Of a stretch of 51,357 nucleotides of DNA, positions 11,420 through 20,399 are shown in pieces. The stretch lies in assembly GCA_029560515.1 (NCBI GenBank), contig JAKQKT010000372.1, positions 1 to 51,357 on the forward strand, in the 5' to 3' direction. This DNA comes from Pseudomonadota bacterium (lineage in GTDB: Bacteria > Pseudomonadota > Gammaproteobacteria > Xanthomonadales > Xanthomonadaceae). Numbering within the stretch: position 1 is the stretch's first letter; the number at the start of each line of letters is the position of its first letter. The notes beneath the pieces are model-generated. The model was given only the letters and a program-made list of their open reading frames with translations. It was not told the origin of the DNA and searched no databases. A program made the translations under genes and the position numbers.

Positions 11420-12364
11420 ATGTTCAGATTAGTATTGCTTTTGTGCTTCATGGCGGGTGCATTCGTACTGCCTTCTCCCGCCATGGCGGCAAACACCAAG
11501 GCGTATGCGCCGGAGAATCTGGGCAACCTGTCCTATCCGGAACGTGTGCGAGTCATCGAGAAGGAGTATTACGAGCAGTCCGGTGGTCGCGATATCCCGG
11601 ATGACCAACTCGAGTTTTATCTGGATTCGATTGAATCGGGCTGGACCTTCAGCCGAATCAAGAACGATATCGCCACCTCGCTTGGCGGCAATCACGGCGG
11701 CAACGGGAATGGCAACTGGAACCCCGGCAACAACTGGTCGCCCCGTTACGTTATCTGCTCCAGCGTCAACAACCGCTACCGGGAATGTCGCACACCCTTC
11801 CGTGGCCGCGCCACGGTCACCCAGCAAATTTCGAAAACGCGCTGCCAGGAAGGTCGCAACTGGGGTCAACGTCAGGACATGATTTGGGTAAACCAGGGCT
11901 GCCGCGCCCGTTTCGGTGAAACCAGCGGCGGTTGGGACAATGGCAATGATTGGGGCAATAGTCGTATCACCTGCGAGAGCAATAACAGCCAATACCGCGA
12001 ATGCCGCACCAATTTCCGCGGCCCCGCACAGCTCTACCGCCGGCTTTCCAACAATAGCTGCGATGCCGGCCGGGATTGGGGCTCGCGTTCGGGTTATGTC
12101 TGGGTTCGCAATGGTTGTCGCGCCGAGTTCTACGACAGTTACGGCAGCAATAATGGCGGCGGCTGGGGCAACAACAATTACTCGGTCACCTGCTCCAGCG
12201 AAGGCAGCAATTACAAGACCTGTGCCTGGGATGCCCGTTACGGCTCGCCGCGATTGATTCAACAACTTTCGAGACAATCGTGCATCTCCGGCAGGACCTG
12301 GGGCTACGATAGCCGCGGATTATGGGTCAGTGATGGTTGCCGTGCACGGTTCGGACCACGGTAA
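11420..12364 (+). CDS. Secreted DUF3011 repeat protein (three repeats)
   Basis: Signal peptide; three ~60-aa repeats of the form C-x(8-12)-C-x(6)-G...QQLS...C..GR.WG.....IWV..GCRARF; Gly/Asn-rich linkers; GAGGA RBS upstream. Confidence 0.85.
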   Translation: MFRLVLLLCFMAGAFVLPSPAMAANTKAYAPENLGNLSYPERVRVIEKEYYEQSGGRDIPDDQLEFYLDSIESGWTFSRIKNDIATSLGGNHGGNGNGNWNPGNNWSPRYVICSSVNNRYRECRTPFRGRATVTQQISKTRCQEGRNWGQRQDMIWVNQGCRARFGETSGGWDNGNDWGNSRITCESNNSQYRECRTNFRGPAQLYRRLSNNSCDAGRDWGSRSGYVWVRNGCRAEFYDSYGSNNGGGWGNNNYSVTCSSEGSNYKTCAWDARYGSPRLIQQLSRQSCISGRTWGYDSRGLWVSDGCRARFGPR

Positions 12365-12384
12365 TCGCACGGTTTCACGATGAT

Positions 12385-12414
12385 AAAAAGGCCCCGCAAT
12401 TCCGGGGCTTTTTT
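12385..12414 (+). terminator. Rho-independent terminator after first DUF3011 gene
   Basis: AAAAGGCCCCGCAATTCCGGGGCTTTTTT hairpin plus U-tract, about 25 bp after stop. Confidence 0.85.
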
Positions 12415-12532
12415 ATGCTTTTGAATTCCCGCCACTACATGAACAGCCCTATTCCTGCGTGCGCTGGCGAACAGACCCTAATGGCAGATGGGCTCACCCT
12501 GCAGCGACTTAAGTGACACTCAGGAGAAGCAC

Positions 12533-13483
12533 ATGTCCAAGCTTATATTTACCGCTTTATTTGCGATCAGCAGCCTGCTGGCCATTACACCGGCCGCCGC
12601 TCAAAATTCGGGACGCGACAAAGTCGGGCAAATCGAACAGGAATATTCACGCCAAAATGGCGGCCGGATGATTCCGGATAACCAGCTCGAATACTACATA
12701 GACCAAAGCAATTCCGGCTGGTCGATGAGCCAGATCAGTCAGGATATGGCCAATTCACGCACCCAGTACACCAACAACAACTGGCGTCCACGTGATGGCT
12801 GGGTTCAACGCGAACTCGTCTGCAGCAGCGAAAATAGCCAATACCGCGAATGCTCGGCCCCTTTCCGCGGCACCGCCGTGATTACCCAGCAAATTTCCGC
12901 CTCATCATGCGTCAAGGGCCAGAGCTGGGGCGAAAAGCCCGGCGCCATCTGGGTAAATCATGGTTGTCGCGCGCGTTTCGGTATTGTCACCACCGGTTCG
13001 GGCAACACGCCAAACTATCCTGACAATCGCCAGTTCGTGACTTGCCAAAGCTCAAACAATCGGTACAAGCAATGCAATACCGGTTTTCGTGGCCGCGTCA
13101 CCTTGGTAAACCGTCTTCGTAACAGCACCGCCTGTACTGCAGGTCGCAGCTGGGGCCAGCGCGAAGGCATGGTTTGGGTTAGCCGTGGTTGCCGCGCACG
13201 TTTTGCTTCGGTAGGCCGCCCGGGTCGTGGCGATGACAACAACTGGAATAATGGCAATAACGGTAACAACGGCAACTGGAATCGCGACAATAATTATTCG
13301 GTTACCTGTTCCAGCCAAGGCGATGCCATGACACGTTGCGATTGGGATTCGCGTTATGGAAGCCCTCGTTTAGTGCAACAGCTTTCTACCACCAATTGCA
13401 TCAATGGCCGTAATTGGGGCTATGAAAATGGCCGCAGCATCTGGGTTAATAATGGTTGCCGCGCCCGTTTTGCCGCTCAATAA
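12533..13483 (+). CDS. Secreted DUF3011 repeat protein, tandem paralogue of 11420..12364
   Basis: MSKLIFTALFAISSLLAITPAAAQN signal peptide; same GGRMIPDNQLEYYIDQSNSGWSMSQI N-domain and three DUF3011-type repeats; AGGAGAA RBS. Confidence 0.85.
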   Translation: MSKLIFTALFAISSLLAITPAAAQNSGRDKVGQIEQEYSRQNGGRMIPDNQLEYYIDQSNSGWSMSQISQDMANSRTQYTNNNWRPRDGWVQRELVCSSENSQYRECSAPFRGTAVITQQISASSCVKGQSWGEKPGAIWVNHGCRARFGIVTTGSGNTPNYPDNRQFVTCQSSNNRYKQCNTGFRGRVTLVNRLRNSTACTAGRSWGQREGMVWVSRGCRARFASVGRPGRGDDNNWNNGNNGNNGNWNRDNNYSVTCSSQGDAMTRCDWDSRYGSPRLVQQLSTTNCINGRNWGYENGRSIWVNNGCRARFAAQ

Positions 13484-13501
13484 AAACGTTGCCTATAAAA
13501 T

Positions 13502-13531
13502 AAAAAGCCCCGGATATTCGGGGCTTTTTTT
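13502..13531. terminator. Bidirectional terminator between convergent DUF3011 and fmdB-like genes
   Basis: AAAAAGCCCCGGATATTCGGGGCTTTTTTT with A-tract and T-tract on opposite sides. Confidence 0.85.
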
Positions 13532-13862
13532 ATGCGCCGCCCGACCCCGAGGCCGGAGCGGCAGGTTTTGCCGCCGCTGTAGATTCTGTTTTCGCTTCCG
13601 TTTTTGATTCGGATTTTGATTCGGAACCAGCGGATGATTTTGTCTCGCCGCCATCGGCAAGATTGCGTTTCTTGTCGCCGTCTTTCTTGAAATCGGTTTC
13701 GTACCAACCGCCACCAGCCAAACGAAATTGCGGTGCGGTCAATTGCCGGCGCAATGTTTCTTTTCCGCATTCAGGGCAAACGGTCGGATCGGTATCCGAC
13801 AATTTTTGCAGGCGGTCAAATTGATGACCGCAACTCTCACATTCAAAACCATAGATGGGCAT
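13530..13862 (-). CDS. FmdB family zinc ribbon protein (start trimmed to MPIYGFEC)
   Basis: MPIYGFECESCGHQFDRLQKLSDTDPTVCPECGKETLRRQLTAPQFRLAGGGWYETDFKKD; two CxxC pairs. Confidence 0.92.
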   Translation of the reverse strand: MPIYGFECESCGHQFDRLQKLSDTDPTVCPECGKETLRRQLTAPQFRLAGGGWYETDFKKDGDKKRNLADGGETKSSAGSESKSESKTEAKTESTAAAKPAAPASGSGGA

Positions 13863-13897
13863 GACAATATCCTCGGTGCAACAAACTTCCTTCACGC

Positions 13898-13916
13898 CCT
13901 CTCCCGTCGGGAGAGG
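13898..13916. repeat. Short palindromic hairpin in yheS-fmdB intergenic region
   Basis: CCTCTCCCGTCGGGAGAGG, 9-bp arms around one base; no clear U-tract. Confidence 0.6.
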
Positions 13917-13922
13917 AAAAAC

Positions 13923-15788
13923 CTAAACCGCTTCCAACTGTTCGTATATTTCCAGCCATTCAACTTCAAGCGTTTCGATATTTTTTATCACGCTATCCTG
14001 CTTGGATGAAAGTGCTGCCAATTCCTTGATATGGACTTTGCAGAACTCTTCATCGGCAAACTGGTTTTCAATCTGCAATTTTTCGGCCTTGTATTTTTCC
14101 AGTTCGGTTTCGATTGCCTGAAAACGTTTGCGAAGACCGCGCATTTCATTATCGGTACGCAGCGGACTGGATTTTACGGCCTTGTCTGGTTTAGCTGTCT
14201 TGGTGTCGCTGGCTTTATTGCCGCGAGCCCGCAGCCAGGCAGCATATTCATCCAGATCGCCCTCGAAGGATTCCACCTTGCCATCCGCGACTCGCCAGAA
14301 GGTATCGCAGACCAGACCGATCAAATGGCGATCATGCGAAACCATCACGATCGCGCCTTCAAATTCCGACAATGCTTCAGCCAGAGCCTCGCGCATTTCC
14401 AGATCAAGATGGTTCGTCGGTTCGTCGAGCAGCATCACGTTCGGCTTGTTGTAGGCAATGATGGCCAAGGCCAAGCGGGCACGCTCACCGCCCGAGAATC
14501 CATCGACCGATTCGAACGCACGGTCACCGGCAAAATTCCAGGTACCCAGATAATTTCGCAACACCTGATCGCCGGCATCCGGTGCCACTTCTTTCAGATG
14601 CCAAAGCGGGCTTTGTCCTTCTTCCAGACTCTCGACCGTATGTTGCGCGAAGTAGCCGATCTTCAAATCCGGATGCGCAATGCGTTCACCGGCCAGCAGA
14701 GGCAGTTCGCCGACCAGCGTTTTCACCAGTGTCGATTTACCGGCACCGTTCGGACCGAGCAATGCCACGCGATCTCCGGCTTCCAGGCCAAAACCGACGT
14801 TTTCCAGAATACGGATACTGCCGTAACCGGCATCGACATGATTCAGGCGCAACAAGGAATGCGGCAATTTGACCGGTTCCGGGAAGTTGATCTTGAAATT
14901 GCGTTCGGCACGCACGGCTTCGGTACCCGACATTTTTTCCAGACGCTTGACGCGTGACTGCGCCTGCTTGGCTTTGCTGGCCTGCGCCTTGAAGCGATCA
15001 ATGAAGCTCTGCAGATGCGCGCGTTCGGCCTGTTCTTTTTCAAACGTAATTTGTTGCAGGCGTAAATGTTCGGAACGCTGGCGTTCGAATGCGGTGTAGC
15101 CACCGACGTAAAGTTTCGCGCGACCATCGTGCAAATGCAGGGTATGCGTGCAGACTTCATCGAGGAATTCGCGGTCATGGGAAATGACCAGCATCGTGCC
15201 TTGGTATTTCAGCAACCATTGCTCCATCCACAACACGGCATCCAAATCCAGATGGTTGGTCGGCTCGTCGAGCAGCAACAAATCCGATGGACACATCAAA
15301 GCACGCGCCACGTTCAAACGAACACGCCAGCCACCGGAGAAATCCGATACCGCCTGTTCATGCGCTTCGGGCGGAAAACCAAGACCGTGCAATAAACGAC
15401 CGGCACGCGCATTGGCGTCGTAACCATTGATTTCGGAAAGTTTCTGGTGGGCTGCGGCAACGGCATCCCAATCCTCGCGTTGCATCGCGTCGGCTTCAGC
15501 CTTGATCACCGAAGCGACTTCGGTATCGCCGCTCAATACAAATTCGATTGCGGCATCGGGCAAGGATGGTGTTTCCTGCGCCACGCTGGCGAGACGGATC
15601 TTGCCGGAGAAGTCCAGGTCGCCACTATCGGCTTCCACTTCACGGGTGAAGGCCGCGAACAGACTGGATTTGCCACAACCATTACGACCAACAACGCCAA
15701 CGCGCCATCCGGCTTGCAGGGTAAGGTCCATTTGTGAGAGCAGCAGGCGTTCGCCCCGGCGCAGAGCGAAATTACGGAAAGAGATCAT
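13923..15788 (-). CDS. yheS: ABC-F family ATP-binding protein (YheS-like)
   Basis: Two ABC cassettes (GRNGCGKSSL, GPNGAGKST; two LLLDEPTNHLDL/MLLDEPTNHLDL), inter-domain linker, no TM; N-terminus similar to YheS. Confidence 0.9.
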   Translation of the reverse strand: MISFRNFALRRGERLLLSQMDLTLQAGWRVGVVGRNGCGKSSLFAAFTREVEADSGDLDFSGKIRLASVAQETPSLPDAAIEFVLSGDTEVASVIKAEADAMQREDWDAVAAAHQKLSEINGYDANARAGRLLHGLGFPPEAHEQAVSDFSGGWRVRLNVARALMCPSDLLLLDEPTNHLDLDAVLWMEQWLLKYQGTMLVISHDREFLDEVCTHTLHLHDGRAKLYVGGYTAFERQRSEHLRLQQITFEKEQAERAHLQSFIDRFKAQASKAKQAQSRVKRLEKMSGTEAVRAERNFKINFPEPVKLPHSLLRLNHVDAGYGSIRILENVGFGLEAGDRVALLGPNGAGKSTLVKTLVGELPLLAGERIAHPDLKIGYFAQHTVESLEEGQSPLWHLKEVAPDAGDQVLRNYLGTWNFAGDRAFESVDGFSGGERARLALAIIAYNKPNVMLLDEPTNHLDLEMREALAEALSEFEGAIVMVSHDRHLIGLVCDTFWRVADGKVESFEGDLDEYAAWLRARGNKASDTKTAKPDKAVKSSPLRTDNEMRGLRKRFQAIETELEKYKAEKLQIENQFADEEFCKVHIKELAALSSKQDSVIKNIETLEVEWLEIYEQLEAV

Positions 15789-15994
15789 GTCGCCATTTTA
15801 TTCGTTATGGCCGCAGTAAAACATCTATATTTTTCGACCGGCCGGAAGTATTCGCCGGGCATCTTAATCCGGAAACAATTTTATGTCTTGGCAAAAGGGG
15901 CTAAGTACTTGATTCGTCAAGGCTGAAAGATGTTTAGTGATTTGCCGGCAATTAGCCTAAAGTACGGGCTCGACACTGTGCCGGAATAGCCACC

Positions 15995-16627
15995 ATGAGT
16001 GATGCAAAGCTCTTATTGAGCGCAATTGAAGCCCGTATTCTGGGCTGCCTGATCGAAAAGGAAGCCACTACGCCCGAGCAATATCCGCTCACGCTCAATG
16101 CGATCCACCTCGCCTGCAACCAAAAAACCAATCGCGAACCAATCACGGAATTCTCGCTTGGTGATGTCGGCCACAGCATGCGGCAACTGGACCCTCGCGG
16201 CCTGGTAAGAAGCCAACACGGCGCGCGCGCCGAACGCTACGAGCATCGCGTCAATACGGTTTTCAGTCTGACCAAACAACAACAGGCACTACTTTGCGTA
16301 TTGATGTTGCGTGGCCCGCAGACATTGAGTGAACTGATGACGCGAACCGAACGCCTGGCCAGTTTCAGCGATATTGATGAAGTGAAACACACGCTGGATC
16401 GATTGAGTCAGCGCGAAATACCGCTGGTCGAACGCATTCCGCGTGCCAGCGGCCAGCGTGAAGATCGCTATGTGCATTTGCTTTGCGGTCCGGTCGATCA
16501 CTCGCAATTGCCTGCTCCAAAAGCCGCACCGGCATTGGCATCGAATGCGCTTGAAGAGCGAATCGCACAACTGGAAGAACGCCTGGCAAATGTCGAGCAG
16601 CAATTGCAACAACTGAAACCGGCCTAG
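15995..16627 (+). CDS. YceH family (DUF480) protein
   Basis: LSAIEARILGCLIEKEATTPEQYPLTLNAIHLACNQKTNREPI signature; RGPQTLSELMTRTERL. Confidence 0.93.
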   Translation: MSDAKLLLSAIEARILGCLIEKEATTPEQYPLTLNAIHLACNQKTNREPITEFSLGDVGHSMRQLDPRGLVRSQHGARAERYEHRVNTVFSLTKQQQALLCVLMLRGPQTLSELMTRTERLASFSDIDEVKHTLDRLSQREIPLVERIPRASGQREDRYVHLLCGPVDHSQLPAPKAAPALASNALEERIAQLEERLANVEQQLQQLKPA

Positions 16628-16730
16628 TCATTTCTCCGACGACAGATTTTCGATACAAACACAGTCACATAACATCTGGTTAAAGTTCTGTTCGTCATAA
16701 TCAGGTCCACACGATTTGATTTGCACAGGA

Positions 16731-18398
16731 ATGCCTATGCCGCATGCGACGCCGCTGATTACGCTGATTTCCGCCGGCATGGTGCTGGCATTCGTGCTGG
16801 GCTGGATATCGCAGAAATTCCGGCTATCGCCTCTGGTCGGCTATTTGCTCGCGGGCATCTTGATCGGCCCATTCACACCCGGTTTTATCGGCAACCAGGC
16901 ACTAGCGAATGAACTGGCCGAAATCGGCGTGATTCTGTTGATGTTTGGCGTCGGCCTGCACTTCTCGCTCGACGATTTGATGAAAGTGAAAGCGATCGCG
17001 ATTCCGGGCGCCATCGTGCAAATCCTGGTCGCGACACTTTTGGGCTGGGCATTGGCCTTGTGGCTGGGTTGGTCGCATATCGAAGGCATCGTGTTCGGAC
17101 TCGCGCTCTCCGTGGCAAGTACCGTTGTTCTTTTGCGTGCGCTCGAAGACAACCGGCTGATAGAAACGCAACGCGGAAAAATCGCCATCGGCTGGCTGGT
17201 CGTCGAAGACCTGGTGATGATTCTAGCGTTGGTGATTTTGCCAGCGGTCGCTATGGCCTTGCATCCGGAACTCTCCACATCAAGCGCAAAACCGCTCTGG
17301 TTGTCATTGCTGATAACGCTCGGCAAGCTGGGATTGTTCGTGGCCCTGATGTTGATCGTCGGCAAACGCGCCATTCCCTGGACGCTGGAAAAAGTCGCCG
17401 GAAATGGTTCGCAGGAATTGTTTACGCTGGCAGTCCTCGCCATTGCGCTCGGCGTTGCCTTTGGCTCGGCAAAGTTATTCGGTGTTTCATTTGCACTCGG
17501 TGCTTTCTTTGCCGGCATGTTGCTCAATGAATCCGAACTCAGCCACAAGGCCGCCTCCGACACGCTGCCGATGCGCGATGCTTTCGCAGTCTTGTTCTTC
17601 GTTTCGGTCGGCATGCTGTTCGACCCGCGAATCCTGATCGAACAACCCTTACCGGTTATCGCGACCTTCATCATCATCACGCTGGGAAAATCCGCTGCTG
17701 CTTTTTTGATCGTGCGTCTGTTCGGCCACCCGAAATCCACCGCATTCACCATTGCGGCAAGCCTGGCGCAGATCGGCGAATTCTCATTCATTCTCGCCAG
17801 TCTCGGCGTCGGGCTGAAATTGCTGCCGGAACAAGGGCGCGACTTCATCCTGGCCGGCGCGCTACTCTCGATTGTCGTCAATCCGATGATTTTTACGGCG
17901 CTGGCACGCTGGCAAAAACGCAGGAAGATGCAGACACAGGAAGCTTCCGGCAATCCGGAGAGCGCATTGAAAAATCATGCCATCGTGATTGGCTATGGGC
18001 GCGTCGGCAAACATCTCGCAAAACTCTTGCAGGACCGCGGCGTTGAATTGATCGTGATCGATAGTAATGGCGAACTGGTGGAACAGGCGCGCGACAATGG
18101 CATGATGGCGATCCGTGGAAATGCGGCATCGGCAGAATTGCTGAACGAATTATCGGTGGCGACCGCGACGCATGCATTGATCGCGATTCCCAATGCTTAT
18201 GCAGCCGGCGAAATCATTGCCCGCTTGCGCTCTGCGAACCCGGCCATCAGTATTTTGGCAAGAGCGCACAGCGATTCCGCTGCAAGGCATTTTTTCGAGC
18301 GCGGCGCCGATGGCGCGGTTTTGGCAGAACGCGAACTCGCTCACAGCATGGCGGAGATGGTGTTGAACGACCCGTCGCTGATCACCGCGGGCAAATAA
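16731..18398 (+). CDS. ybaL: YbaL/Kef-type cation:proton antiporter with TrkA-N domain
   Basis: HATPLITLISAGMVLAFVLGWISQKFRLSPLVGYLLAGILIGPFTPGF and C-terminal HAIVIGYGRVGKHLAKLLQDRGVELIVID Rossmann domain. Confidence 0.9.
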   Translation: MPMPHATPLITLISAGMVLAFVLGWISQKFRLSPLVGYLLAGILIGPFTPGFIGNQALANELAEIGVILLMFGVGLHFSLDDLMKVKAIAIPGAIVQILVATLLGWALALWLGWSHIEGIVFGLALSVASTVVLLRALEDNRLIETQRGKIAIGWLVVEDLVMILALVILPAVAMALHPELSTSSAKPLWLSLLITLGKLGLFVALMLIVGKRAIPWTLEKVAGNGSQELFTLAVLAIALGVAFGSAKLFGVSFALGAFFAGMLLNESELSHKAASDTLPMRDAFAVLFFVSVGMLFDPRILIEQPLPVIATFIIITLGKSAAAFLIVRLFGHPKSTAFTIAASLAQIGEFSFILASLGVGLKLLPEQGRDFILAGALLSIVVNPMIFTALARWQKRRKMQTQEASGNPESALKNHAIVIGYGRVGKHLAKLLQDRGVELIVIDSNGELVEQARDNGMMAIRGNAASAELLNELSVATATHALIAIPNAYAAGEIIARLRSANPAISILARAHSDSAARHFFERGADGAVLAERELAHSMAEMVLNDPSLITAGK

Positions 18399-18437
18399 AA
18401 AAAATCGTTTTTGGCCGTTTCGATTTCGGATTTTTTT

Positions 18438-18454
18438 AATAGCCCTAGACTATT
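18438..18454. promoter_or_regulatory. Candidate operator/inverted repeat upstream of rubrerythrin operon
   Basis: AATAG-CCCTAGA-CTATT, 5-bp perfect arms, about 105 bp upstream of the rubrerythrin ATG in an AT-rich intergenic region. Confidence 0.3.
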
Positions 18455-18557
18455 GAATTCATCGCATCTATTTACTTCCCCGAAATACGCTTTGTGGTTA
18501 AGCTAGGAAGTTCCGGCAGCAGCCGGATTCAACACCAATCCAGCCAGGAGCCAGATT

Positions 18558-18974
18558 ATGTCACTCAAGGGTTCAAAAACCGAAGGCCATCTAAAGGCCG
18601 CATTTGCCGGTGAATCGCAAGCGAATCGCCGCTACTTGTACTTTGCACAAAAAGCCGACGTCGAAGGTTACAACGATGTCGCCGCAGTCTTCCGCTCGAC
18701 GGCGGAGGGCGAAACCGGCCACGCGCACGGCCATCTGGAATATCTGGAAGCCGTCGGTGATCCTGCAACTGGCCTGCCATTCGGCGACACCAGCAACAAT
18801 CTGAAATCCGCCATCGCCGGCGAAACCCATGAATACTCGGACATGTATCCGGGCATGGCAAAAGACGCACGTGACGAAGGCTTTGATGAAATCGCCGATT
18901 GGTTTGAAACCCTGGCGAAAGCCGAGCGTTCGCATGCCAACCGTTTCACCAAGGCTTTGAACGAAATGGTGTAA
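18558..18974 (+). CDS. Rubrerythrin family protein lacking a C-terminal rubredoxin domain
   Basis: Diiron motifs [50 protein letters not shown]; no CxxC after the ferritin-like domain. Confidence 0.92.
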   Translation: MSLKGSKTEGHLKAAFAGESQANRRYLYFAQKADVEGYNDVAAVFRSTAEGETGHAHGHLEYLEAVGDPATGLPFGDTSNNLKSAIAGETHEYSDMYPGMAKDARDEGFDEIADWFETLAKAERSHANRFTKALNEMV

Positions 18975-18982
18975 GCCATCAG

Positions 18983-19014
18983 ACCGCTCTTCCTGCACGG
19001 GAAGAGCGGTTTTC
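18983..19014 (+). terminator. Hairpin after rubrerythrin (terminator/attenuator-like)
   Basis: ACCGCTCTTCC-TGCAC-GGGAAGAGCGGTTTT; precedes the Fe-S gene on the same strand. Confidence 0.65.
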
Positions 19015-19049
19015 ATCTGCAACAACCTTAGATATTCAGGAGCTAAAGC

Positions 19050-20375
19050 ATGAGTCGTGAAGGTAGTCTGGAAGCCCCTACCCGGCATCCGCTGGATTGG
19101 AAAAGCGAAGATTTCTGGAATACGGATTCACTCAATCACGAACTCGAACGCGTATTCGATTTGTGCCATGGCTGCCGTCGTTGCGTGAGCCTTTGCCAAT
19201 CCTTCCCGGTACTTTTCGATCTGGTGGACAACTCGCCCACGATGGAAGTGGATGGCGTCGACAAGGCCGACTATATGAAAGTCGTGGATCAGTGCTATCT
19301 CTGCGATCTTTGCTATCAGACAAAATGTCCCTACATCCCGCCGCATGAATGGAATATTGATTTCCCGCATTTGATGCTGCGCGCAAAAGCCATCAAGCAT
19401 AAAAACGGCGAAACCAGTGCATCGGCAAAGCTGATTTCGAATACTCGCACCGTCGGCAAACTCGCTTCCATTCCCGTCGTCGTAGAAGCGGTGAACTGGG
19501 GCAACAAACAACCGATAGTACGCAGCGTAATCGAGAAAACGCTGGACGTTCACCGGGATGCACAACTGCCCGAATATCACAGCAAGACAGCCACGAAATT
19601 ACTGCGGCACCTGCAAGCCGATGGCCCCGCCGTGGCTGCAGGGCCCACTACCGGCAAGGTCGCGATTTTTGTTACCTGCTATGGCGATTACAACCATCCG
19701 AAAATGGTGGAAGATCTTGTCGCCGTGCTTCAGCACAATGGCGTGCAAGTCAAAATCCTGAAAAAGGAAAGTTGCTGCGGCATGCCGAAACTGGAACTCG
19801 GCGACCTCGACACCGTCGAAAAATACAAGGATGCCAACCTGCCGATCCTGATCGAAGCAGTCAACGAGGGCTTTGATCTGATCGCGCCGATTCCCTCCTG
19901 CGTACTCATGTTCAAACAGGAATTACCGTTGATGTTCCCTGGTGATGAAAAACTTCAAGCCGTTAAACGTGCGTTTTTCGATCCTTTCGAATATTTGATG
20001 CATCGTCATGCCGCAGGCCTGTTCAAAACGGATTTCAAAAGCGAACTCGGCAAGATTGCCTGGCAGGTCGCCTGTCACCAACGCGTGCAGAATATCGGCC
20101 CGAAAACACGTGACGTACTGAATCTGGTGCCCAACACCGAAGTGATCACGATAGAACGCTGTTCGGGTCACGATGGTACTTACGGCGTCAAGAAAGATAC
20201 CTACGCTTTCGCACGCAAAATCGCGAAGCCGGTCGAAACCAGGGTGAAACAGGCAGACCCGCAACATTTTACTTCCGATTGCGTCATGGCCGGAGCGCAC
20301 ATCGCGCACGGCCTCGGCGATGGCAAGGAAGCCGAACATCCCATCAGCCTGATACGCAAAGCCTACGGCATTTGA
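19050..20375 (+). CDS. GlpC/HdrB-like Fe-S oxidoreductase (two 4Fe-4S motifs plus CCG domain)
   Basis: CHGCRRCVSLCQSFP and CYLCDLCYQTKCP cluster motifs; KESCCGMPKLELGD and variant ERCSGHDGTYG in second half. Confidence 0.9.
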   Translation: MSREGSLEAPTRHPLDWKSEDFWNTDSLNHELERVFDLCHGCRRCVSLCQSFPVLFDLVDNSPTMEVDGVDKADYMKVVDQCYLCDLCYQTKCPYIPPHEWNIDFPHLMLRAKAIKHKNGETSASAKLISNTRTVGKLASIPVVVEAVNWGNKQPIVRSVIEKTLDVHRDAQLPEYHSKTATKLLRHLQADGPAVAAGPTTGKVAIFVTCYGDYNHPKMVEDLVAVLQHNGVQVKILKKESCCGMPKLELGDLDTVEKYKDANLPILIEAVNEGFDLIAPIPSCVLMFKQELPLMFPGDEKLQAVKRAFFDPFEYLMHRHAAGLFKTDFKSELGKIAWQVACHQRVQNIGPKTRDVLNLVPNTEVITIERCSGHDGTYGVKKDTYAFARKIAKPVETRVKQADPQHFTSDCVMAGAHIAHGLGDGKEAEHPISLIRKAYGI

Positions 20376-20399
20376 ATATCAAGAGGACAAAACTTCACC

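Noticed and set aside
11429-12277. 282-aa minus-strand Ala/Val-rich ORF opposite first DUF3011 gene
   Set aside because: Reflects codon bias and repeat composition of the sense gene; no RBS or domain seen.
16841-17953. 370-aa minus-strand ORF opposite ybaL
   Set aside because: Antisense to a well-supported antiporter; Ser/Thr/Ala-rich low-complexity composition typical of shadow ORFs.
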